Shown here piece after piece: positions 1 through 5,136 of a DNA stretch of 16,759 nt (position 1 is its first letter; each line of letters begins with the position of its first letter). Both the position numbers and the translations under genes were made by a program. The DNA comes from Methanobacteriota archaeon (GTDB lineage: Archaea > Methanobacteriota > Methanobacteria > Methanobacteriales > Methanobacteriaceae), in assembly GCA_023434825.1 (NCBI GenBank), contig JAEYSH010000013.1, positions 1-16,759 of the forward strand, given 5' to 3'. Under the pieces are notes generated by a model. That model was given only the letters and a program-made list of their open reading frames with translations. It ran no database searches and was not told the DNA's origin.

Positions 1-211
1 CCCTTAAGACCCTTGCAACGATTTTTTGATTTTCCCGGACATAATCCCTGATATTTTTTACCCATCCAGAAGATACTTCAGAAATATGAATAAATGCTTC
101 TTTTCCTTCATATTCTTCAAGACTAGCAAAAGCACCGTAGCCTAAAACTTTATGTACGGTTCCTACTACCAGATCACCTTCATCTGGCCATTCATTTTTC
201 ATTCTTACCAT
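1..211 (-). CDS. eif2a: Translation initiation factor aIF2 subunit alpha, N-terminal part (cut by window edge)
   Basis: Seventy codons are visible, reading MVRMKNEWPDEGDLVVGTVH at the start and continuing off the left edge, so the C-terminal domains are not in view. The visible part is the N-terminal S1-type OB fold of archaeal aIF2-alpha: GDLVVGTVHKVLGYGAFASL, then EGKEAFIHISEVS at about residues 36-48 and the VRENQKIVARVLR strand. aIF2 carries initiator Met-tRNA to the small ribosomal subunit; the alpha subunit helps bind tRNA and mRNA. The start is the ATG at 211-209, preceded by a GGTG ribosome-binding site. It lies 22 bp after the S27e stop. The order L44e, S27e, aIF2alpha is a familiar archaeal operon, with Nop10 often next and presumably off the edge. 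Identification is firm; length cannot be judged. Confidence 0.93.
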   Translation of the reverse strand, partial: MVRMKNEWPDEGDLVVGTVHKVLGYGAFASLEEYEGKEAFIHISEVSSGWVKNIRDYVRENQKIVARVLR

Positions 212-233
212 TAAAACACCTGAATTGAAGTCC

Positions 234-419
234 TTAGTCAAGGACTTCGACAATTTGAGCTACTATCTCAGATTTTCCGCCTTTAGGTTTTACCAGTGTT
301 TTTCCACATATTATACACTGTACATTTGATGCGGCGTGATCAAAAACTGTTTGCTGGTTTCCACAGTCCAAACATTTTACTTTTAAAAAATTACCTCTGT
401 GATTTCCTACTACTACCAT
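234..419 (-). CDS. rps27e: 30S ribosomal protein S27e
   Basis: This 61-residue protein is of normal length for archaeal S27e. It has one C4 zinc finger made by Cys16/Cys19 (CLDCGNQQTVFDHA) and Cys35/Cys38 (CIICGKTL), the hallmark of the family. It is a structural protein of the small subunit. The ATG start follows an AGGTGAT ribosome-binding site that overlaps the TAG stop of L44e, so the two genes are 9 bp apart and probably translationally coupled. It is transcribed leftward with L44e and aIF2alpha. Nothing is unusual about it. Confidence 0.95.
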   Translation of the reverse strand: MVVVGNHRGNFLKVKCLDCGNQQTVFDHAASNVQCIICGKTLVKPKGGKSEIVAQIVEVLD

Positions 420-428
420 TCAAATCAC

Positions 429-707
429 CTAGCTTACAAATTCTACTTTTCCAGCTCTAAATGAATTTCTTTTTATGTGAGCTTTTCCGCATTCTTTACA
501 TTTGTATCTTAAATCCAGTTTCTTAACTGGTTTGTTTCCTGATGGAAGTGGCCTTGGGTAACCTCTGTAACCAGCAGTTACACGTCTGAACTGACGTTGA
601 CCCCATTTAAGTTCGCTTGCCTTTCTTCTTTTTGATTCGAATACTTCGTGAGCAGTATGTTTTTTACAAGTTGGACAGTAAGTTCTTCTTTCTTTTGGTA
701 TTTTCAT
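429..707 (-). CDS. rpl44e: 50S ribosomal protein L44e
   Basis: The protein is 92 residues, starting MKIPKERRTYCPTC. Zinc ligands are Cys11/Cys14 and Cys70/Cys73 (YKCKECG), and the basic loop GQRQFRRVTAGYRGYPRP is diagnostic of L44e, a large-subunit protein near the E site. I chose the ATG at 707. An in-frame GTG nine bases upstream lies inside the Shine-Dalgarno sequence GAGGTGAT and is unlikely to initiate. It is the first gene of the leftward L44e-S27e-aIF2alpha unit. About 200 bp separate it from gins51, enough for its own promoter. Confidence 0.95.
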   Translation of the reverse strand: MKIPKERRTYCPTCKKHTAHEVFESKRRKASELKWGQRQFRRVTAGYRGYPRPLPSGNKPVKKLDLRYKCKECGKAHIKRNSFRAGKVEFVS

Positions 708-811
708 TATAATCACCTCATATATAAAAAATGAATAAATTCATTACAAAAATTATTGATACTAAACTCAATAAAAGTTTAATTTATATTGACATTATTT
801 ATTTTTAATTG

Positions 812-826
812 TTTATTTATATGTTT
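812..826 (-). promoter_or_regulatory. Candidate promoter of the L44e operon
   Basis: Read leftward, the sequence is AAACATATAAATAAA, an A-rich BRE-like stretch followed by a TATA-like box, about 105 bp upstream of the L44e start. The whole interval 708-909 is very AT-rich, and another TATA-like match (TTATATATTATAG near 851-864) competes, so the choice is tentative. Between this site and the gene there are two short inverted repeats, 730-745 (AATGAAT/ATTCATT) and 753-774 (TTATTGA/TCAATAA). Seven-bp arms are near chance expectation in such AT-rich DNA. Confidence 0.3.
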
Positions 827-909
827 GGATAAACATTTCGAATGATACTACTATAATATATAACTGGAAAATTGTATTTATTTAAAGTTAAAATAAACAT
901 TTTTCTTGA

Positions 910-1755
910 TTATTGATAAGCTACTTTTTCGCGTTTTTTAATAAATCTACCTTTATTATTCTTTATAATTATTTGAGCGTTCGCTTCAGGCATTGCCACA
1001 ATATCTTGAGGTATCATGGGCCCATAAATTTCTCTATCTACTCCGATAATAGATGGAAGTTCTTCTAAAACTATTAGTGTTTTAATTTGATTTTTTTTAG
1101 TTGAAGAAGTTCTGGAAATTTCTTCAATTATTCCATCGGGTATTTCATCCCCTATTATTTCAGGAATATTTTCAGGTTCTTCAATCTCAGGGATTTCATA
1201 TGATTGATAGCTTTCTATATCATGTTCTATCCCTAAAGGCGCTCTTTTTTTACCTTTTTCGGCTCCTTTTGGTTTAGATATTATCTTTTCAGGCTTTTCT
1301 GTTTTTTCTTCAATCTTAGATGACTTAACTTCTTCTTTTTTAGCCTTAAACTCGGTTAAAGGATTTACCATTCCTTCACGATACTTAGAAAAAGATTTAG
1401 AAATAGAATAATACAGATTTTCCTCTTCAGGTGTCATATTTTGAGGTGGAAGCGCAGGAGAATCTATTCCATTTTTTGAAGAATTTTCACTGAATAATTC
1501 CTGCGATTTCTGTATGTTAAGGAGCGCACTGTTAATTATTTTATGTTCTCGTCTTTCACCTATCTCTGCAGCAATCCTTCGTGCATCACGATGCAAATAA
1601 GAATAAAAAGATAAAGGATTATCACCAATTTCTTTTAAAAGCTTATTTAGATAAATGAAAACCTCGTTGTAGAAATTATCTCCAACATCAGCTAACCCAC
1701 TTATCGTCCGCTCTTTTTTTTGGATTTCCCTTAACCTCTGGAAAAATTCATCCAA
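910..1755 (-). CDS. gins51: DNA replication factor GINS, archaeal Gins51 (Gins15) subunit
   Basis: This is a subunit of the archaeal GINS complex, which binds MCM helicase and the Cdc45/RecJ-like protein (GAN) at the replication fork. The N-terminal alpha-helical A domain (about residues 1-130) carries FFQRLREIQKKER and FYNEVFIYLNKLL. The small C-terminal B domain (about 224-272) reads LIVLEELPSIIGVDREIYGP and then DIVAMPEANAQIII. The A-then-B order is that of Gins51 rather than Gins23. Between them lies a long charged linker (about 135-222) rich in Lys, Glu and Pro, probably disordered. The start is a TTG at 1755 behind a GTGAGG ribosome-binding site. An in-frame stop lies seven codons upstream and the next in-frame ATG is codon 107, so no ATG alternative keeps the A domain. 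It follows PCNA by 68 bp, a fitting partner. The subunit assignment rests on motif recall, not on a search. Confidence 0.85.
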   Translation of the reverse strand: MDEFFQRLREIQKKERTISGLADVGDNFYNEVFIYLNKLLKEIGDNPLSFYSYLHRDARRIAAEIGERREHKIINSALLNIQKSQELFSENSSKNGIDSPALPPQNMTPEEENLYYSISKSFSKYREGMVNPLTEFKAKKEEVKSSKIEEKTEKPEKIISKPKGAEKGKKRAPLGIEHDIESYQSYEIPEIEEPENIPEIIGDEIPDGIIEEISRTSSTKKNQIKTLIVLEELPSIIGVDREIYGPMIPQDIVAMPEANAQIIIKNNKGRFIKKREKVAYQ

Positions 1756-1823
1756 CCTTAATTCCTCACTTTATAAATTAACCTGATTAAATTCTCAATT
1801 CCTAAAAAAATCAAATTTTAAGT

Positions 1824-2558
1824 CTATTCTTCACTTTCAATACGTGGTGCTAAAAGGAAACTCAATTCTCCTTCATCAGAAATCATTTTAAGTGAAAGAT
1901 TAAGAGGCATATCGTTTCCAAGCTTTAAAACAATAGTATCGGAAAACTTATCTGCTTTAAGCATTTCTTTAATTTTTTCAAGTGAAAAAATGGACTTTGC
2001 ATTTATATCTATTTTTTCCCCATGAAGATACTCAATTTTAGCGTCCCCAAATTCACCTTCAGCCTCGGCGATAAATTTATCAGCATCTACAGTGAGAACT
2101 ATCTTATCTGAAACTATTTCAATGTCCTGTATTGAATTTTTAAGGAGAGCAAACGGTACTTCAAATTCTGTCGGATATTCAAGGTCTGGAGGGCTTGGTG
2201 CTTCATATTCAATATCAATTAACCTAATTTTGAATCTACGACGTGCATCACCTTCAAATATAAGAATTAGATTTCCTTCATCAACTGAAAGTTCAACAAT
2301 ATCATCGCTTTTTGCCCTTTTTAACACTTTCATAAGCTCTTCAGTATCAACATTAATTTTTAAAGGTTCATCAATTGCAAACTCATCAAATAATCCCGGT
2401 TTAAGTTCAAGATGGACAAATGTGATGTGTGATCTATCCAGGGCATCCAACCTTAAGCCTTCACTATCTGCCTGCATCTGTACTTCATCAACTATAGAAG
2501 AGATAGCATCGAAACTTGTTTTCAAGATGTTCGAATCGCTCAGTACTGCTTTAAACAT
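1824..2558 (-). CDS. pcn: DNA polymerase sliding clamp PCNA
   Basis: This 244-residue clamp is of normal family length. It begins MFKAVLSDSNILKTSFDAIS and contains the conserved GLRLDALDRSHITFVHLEL segment, the basic GDARRRFKIRLIDIE region and the C-terminal FLLAPRIE tail. Two related halves form one third of the ring that tethers polymerase, FEN1, ligase and other PIP-box proteins to DNA. The open frame extends 13 codons upstream, but the ATG at 2558 follows GGGAGGA at 5-bp spacing and matches the usual N-terminus. It lies in the leftward unit TFS, membrane protein, PCNA, Gins51. A run of seven T on the coding strand follows the stop (1804-1810) and could end some transcripts before gins51. 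Confidence 0.96.
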   Translation of the reverse strand: MFKAVLSDSNILKTSFDAISSIVDEVQMQADSEGLRLDALDRSHITFVHLELKPGLFDEFAIDEPLKINVDTEELMKVLKRAKSDDIVELSVDEGNLILIFEGDARRRFKIRLIDIEYEAPSPPDLEYPTEFEVPFALLKNSIQDIEIVSDKIVLTVDADKFIAEAEGEFGDAKIEYLHGEKIDINAKSIFSLEKIKEMLKADKFSDTIVLKLGNDMPLNLSLKMISDEGELSFLLAPRIESEE

Positions 2559-2619
2559 TTTTATCCTCCCTAAATTAAGACTTTTCTTATAATCCATTTA
2601 TTTATTAATTATATTAATA

Positions 2620-3138
2620 TTATCCTTTTTTATTTGTTTTTTTGGAATTGGAGGACACTTTATCATAAGATTCAATATCTTTATCTATTCCCTTTAAAAA
2701 TGATTTCCCAAAATACTTATAGGCTAAAGTACAGGCCATTATAAGTACTCCAATTAAAATTAAAAATACGGAAAATACTTCCCTTTCACCAAAAACTACG
2801 TTGTCTGCAACCCTATCTGCAGAGCCTATCATCATTATTCCACCGAATATTACAAATAAAAGACCTACAATAATTCCTGTTCCAACTAATAATTTACTCT
2901 TTCCAGATTTGATTTCATTTATTCTTTCGGGGCCTAAAACTTCGCTCAGTGTAGGGAATAAATGATCATGATCTTCTTCAGATTTAGAACTTTCTTGCTC
3001 TTTTTTCACATTATGTTCATTTTCATACTGATTTATTTGAGCAAAATCCAGTTTATCCATAAATTTAGACGTCCGTGATTTATCAGACGTCTTTTTATCT
3101 TCCTTTTTTTCAGTCTTCGTGTCTGAATCTTCTTTCAT
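2620..3138 (-). CDS. Membrane protein of unknown function, two transmembrane segments
   Basis: I do not recognise a named family. The protein is 172 residues from the ATG at 3138, which follows a GGGGG ribosome-binding stretch; a longer open frame to 3195 would run into the TFS gene and is unlikely. Residues 1-65 are highly charged (Lys, Glu, Asp, Ser) and look disordered. A short motif LFPTLSEVLGPERINEIKSG precedes the membrane part. Two hydrophobic segments (about 83-105 and 121-142) form a helical hairpin with the loop SADRVADNVVFGERE between them, and the tail is Lys/Ser-rich. It lies 28 bp after TFS and 61 bp before PCNA in the same direction, so it is probably co-transcribed with transcription and replication genes. 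No function can be given. Confidence 0.8.
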   Translation of the reverse strand: MKEDSDTKTEKKEDKKTSDKSRTSKFMDKLDFAQINQYENEHNVKKEQESSKSEEDHDHLFPTLSEVLGPERINEIKSGKSKLLVGTGIIVGLLFVIFGGIMMIGSADRVADNVVFGEREVFSVFLILIGVLIMACTLAYKYFGKSFLKGIDKDIESYDKVSSNSKKTNKKG

Positions 3139-3166
3139 AAAGAGCCCCCTTTTTCGAAATAAAAAA

Positions 3167-3481
3167 TTAATCGTATTCACGCCAGGTTTGTCCACATTTT
3201 GTGCATCTTAAAAATCTTGTTTCTGACTCATCAGCCCTTCTTGTTTGCTGGAGCCACCAGTATGCTTCTTTATTACCGCATTTAGGACAAATTGCGCGTG
3301 TAGTTGGTAAAGTTTTTACATCTTCCCCTTTAACAATTACATTTTCCTTTGCATCAACCTTTTGGGAAACTTCATATTTACTTTTATCTTCCTTGGTTAA
3401 ATCTTTCTCGTATCCGCATTTACATTTAAAGCAGTTATCTTTTGGAAACATTACAGTTCCGCATTTTGGACAAAATTCCAT
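3167..3481 (-). CDS. tfs: Transcription factor S (TFS), transcript cleavage factor
   Basis: This 104-residue factor stimulates cleavage of backtracked RNA by the archaeal RNA polymerase. The N-terminal zinc ribbon uses CPKCG (residues 4-8) and CKCG (20-23). The C-terminal TFIIS-like ribbon uses CPKCG (65-69) and CTKCG (93-97). Between the last two pairs is the hairpin tip RRADESETRF, whose Asp84-Glu85 pair is the catalytic acidic pair that enters the polymerase active site; both residues are present. The ATG start lies behind GGAGGAC. It is the first gene of the unit with the membrane protein, PCNA and Gins51, with a good promoter candidate upstream. Confidence 0.95.
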   Translation of the reverse strand: MEFCPKCGTVMFPKDNCFKCKCGYEKDLTKEDKSKYEVSQKVDAKENVIVKGEDVKTLPTTRAICPKCGNKEAYWWLQQTRRADESETRFLRCTKCGQTWREYD

Positions 3482-3572
3482 TTTAGTCCTCCATAAATTT
3501 GATAAAATCCATTATTAAAAAATGTAAGATTTATTAATGAGTTTTTTATTTTTAAGAAATTGGTTTTTAAGA

Positions 3573-3587
3573 CTTATAAATTTTGTT
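3573..3587 (-). promoter_or_regulatory. BRE/TATA promoter candidate for the TFS-PCNA-Gins51 unit
   Basis: Read leftward the sequence is AACAAAATTTATAAG: an A-rich BRE followed by a TATA box close to the methanogen consensus. Start of transcription would fall near 3548, giving a leader of about 65 nt before TFS. A second TATA-like, self-complementary element (ACTTATAAGT, near 3599-3608) lies about 20 bp further upstream. A T-run on the coding strand at 3626-3631 may end the Nudix gene transcript. Confidence 0.5.
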
Positions 3588-3659
3588 AGAATTAATAAAC
3601 TTATAAGTGGCCTTTTCAGATTTCCAAAAAATATCTATTTCTATCTTGTTTAAATAATT

Positions 3660-4079
3660 TTAATATTCCATTTTGTCTTCAATTAGCTTAAACGCGTCTC
3701 TTATGATTAAATCATGATCAAAAGCAAGTTTTAAATTTAAAACATCATCTTTTGTAATGAATTGAACATCAGAAGCATCAGTATCTGCCTTTAACTCTCC
3801 TCCAGTTACTACAGCAAGATAACATATGGTAACAGTATGTCCTCTTGGATCTCTTTCGGGATCAGAATAAACTCCTACAATTGATTTTAAGGCAATTTCA
3901 AGACCAGTTTCTTCTTTTATTTCTCTTAAAGTTGCAGTTTCTACTGTTTCACCATATTCAACAAATCCACCAGGTAAAGCCCATGAATCTTTATAAGGAT
4001 CTTTTTTACGTTTAATTAGCACTATAGAGTCATCATGGCAGATTACTGCATCTACAGTTAAAGATGGTGTTTTATACAA
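3660..4079 (-). CDS. Nudix hydrolase, probably ADP-ribose pyrophosphatase
   Basis: The 139-residue protein has a complete Nudix box: Gly38, Glu44, Arg52-Glu53, Glu56-Glu57 and Gly59 in the segment GFVEYGETVETATLREIKEE. This motif binds the metal that drives hydrolysis of a nucleoside diphosphate linked to another group. Downstream SDPERDPRGHTVTICYLA resembles archaeal and bacterial ADP-ribose pyrophosphatases, including the characterised Methanocaldococcus jannaschii enzyme, so ADP-ribose is the likely substrate; that specificity is inference. The start is a TTG at 4079 with AGGG six bases upstream, and no ATG is available near the N-terminus. It lies 20 bp after DUF99 and is the last gene of the rpoL unit. 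Confidence 0.88.
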   Translation of the reverse strand: MYKTPSLTVDAVICHDDSIVLIKRKKDPYKDSWALPGGFVEYGETVETATLREIKEETGLEIALKSIVGVYSDPERDPRGHTVTICYLAVVTGGELKADTDASDVQFITKDDVLNLKLAFDHDLIIRDAFKLIEDKMEY

Positions 4080-4099
4080 ATCAATCCCTACTTGTGTTT

Positions 4100-4696
4100 T
4101 TATGCGCTTCCTTTAGATTCTCCAGTTTCTACACCTGCTGCTATCAGATGTGCAGCCCTAATAGGTTCAGGTATAGCGCTTCGGGTGGTTGAAAGCAAAA
4201 CGATTTCTTCAGCGTCTTTTAGATCAATTCCGCTTATTTGAATATAAATTGGTCCTTTATTTTCAATTTTATATACCCAACCAGCATCTAATATGGAATT
4301 CCATCGTTTTTCATGATCTTCAAAATTAAGTAACGCCTTTTTTATTTTTTCAAAGTCAGGAAATTTCCTCATTATAACAATTACAGGTATTCCTGTTTTT
4401 TTAAAAATTTCCTTTATATTGGCCAGGTTGAATCCACCAAATGTAATTCCATCAAGCATAATGACCCCAATCTGGTCTTTATGCCGGGTTTTATTTACCA
4501 TCTGGATGATTTTTTCAGTCGAATCGTCTCCATCGCCAGTAATATAAGTCCTTAAAACTCCATCGAGCCAGATCCCACCTCTAAAAATTGTCCCAATGAG
4601 CATTATACTATTTTTGGTGTGGGGAGAAAAAGGAGCATCATCAATTCCTAAAATCCTTATTTCTGGCTTGATTTTATGGAATTTTTTATTTATCAT
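4100..4696 (-). CDS. DUF99 / UPF0215 family protein, endonuclease V-like fold
   Basis: The 198-residue protein belongs to the archaeal DUF99 (UPF0215) family. Conserved blocks are RILGIDDAPFSP (14-25), MLDGITFGGFN (80-90), PVIVIMRKFPDFEKIKKAL (about 104-122) and STTRSAIPEPIRAAHLIAAG (169-188). The family is distantly related to endonuclease V, the nuclease that cuts next to deaminated purines. Asp19/Asp20 and Asp82 fall where acidic active-site residues are expected. Whether the protein is an active nuclease, and on DNA or RNA, is not established to my knowledge. The ATG at 4696 has only a weak AAG ribosome-binding site. It lies between rpoL (23 bp) and the Nudix gene (20 bp) and is probably co-transcribed with both. 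Confidence 0.88.
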   Translation of the reverse strand: MINKKFHKIKPEIRILGIDDAPFSPHTKNSIMLIGTIFRGGIWLDGVLRTYITGDGDDSTEKIIQMVNKTRHKDQIGVIMLDGITFGGFNLANIKEIFKKTGIPVIVIMRKFPDFEKIKKALLNFEDHEKRWNSILDAGWVYKIENKGPIYIQISGIDLKDAEEIVLLSTTRSAIPEPIRAAHLIAAGVETGESKGSA

Positions 4697-4719
4697 CTTA
4701 ATAATAAAATAAAAATAGA

Positions 4720-4983
4720 TTATTTTTTAGTAGCTTCTACTAAACCCTTAAATTCGTCGCATTGCTTTTTTAATGATTCAGCTGCTTTTTTAAGGGATTT
4801 TTTTGGATTTTTAGCTTTAATGTAAAGTACGGGTTCTCCAATAATTGGATGATCAATTGAATATGCTGCAGATTCTACTTCTTTATCTTCCATTAAAGCT
4901 CTTCTTAGTGCATTGCACAATGTATGTGTTTCTCCAGTGATTTCTATTTCTAATTCGTTTTTTGTATCTTTTATAACCTTCAT
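4720..4983 (-). CDS. rpoL: DNA-directed RNA polymerase subunit L
   Basis: This 87-residue protein is the archaeal counterpart of Rpb11/AC19; it pairs with RpoD to form the alpha-like assembly platform of RNA polymerase. The signature is GETHTLCNALRRALMEDKEV followed by YSIDHPIIGEP. The ATG at 4983 follows GAGGGAT. An in-frame TTG 12 bases upstream overlaps that site and is rejected as start. It is the first gene of the leftward unit rpoL, DUF99, Nudix. Confidence 0.96.
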   Translation of the reverse strand: MKVIKDTKNELEIEITGETHTLCNALRRALMEDKEVESAAYSIDHPIIGEPVLYIKAKNPKKSLKKAAESLKKQCDEFKGLVEATKK

Positions 4984-5103
4984 TTTATCCCTCAAATTTA
5001 CGATATATACTCATAAATAATTACTATATTTCAAAAAATTTGATATAATTATGAATTATATTATTAGAATTGATTTATAACATAGTAAATGTATTTGCTA
5101 ATA

Positions 5104-5118
5104 CTTATATATGTTTCC
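5104..5118 (-). promoter_or_regulatory. BRE/TATA promoter candidate for rpoL
   Basis: Read leftward the sequence is GGAAACATATATAAG, one of the best BRE plus TATA matches in the window. Transcription would start near 5078, with a leader of about 95 nt to the rpoL ATG. It begins only about ten bases beyond the poly-T run that follows the histidine kinase gene, so rpoL keeps its own promoter despite the large gene upstream. Confidence 0.6.
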
Positions 5119-5128
5119 AAATCACAAT

Positions 5129-5136
5129 AAAAAAAA
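5129..5136 (-). terminator. Poly-T terminator of the PAS histidine kinase
   Basis: Eight consecutive T on the coding strand directly follow the TGA stop of the kinase gene. A T-run without a needed hairpin is the usual archaeal termination signal. It lies between the kinase and the rpoL promoter. Confidence 0.6.

Noticed and set aside
730..774. Two 7-bp inverted repeats upstream of L44e
   Set aside because: Given the extreme AT content, one or so such repeats is expected by chance in this gap, and neither covers the ribosome-binding site.
2092..2592. 166-codon open frame antisense to PCNA
   Set aside because: It lies entirely opposite a firmly identified gene, is Ser-rich as expected for a shadow frame and shows no family motif.
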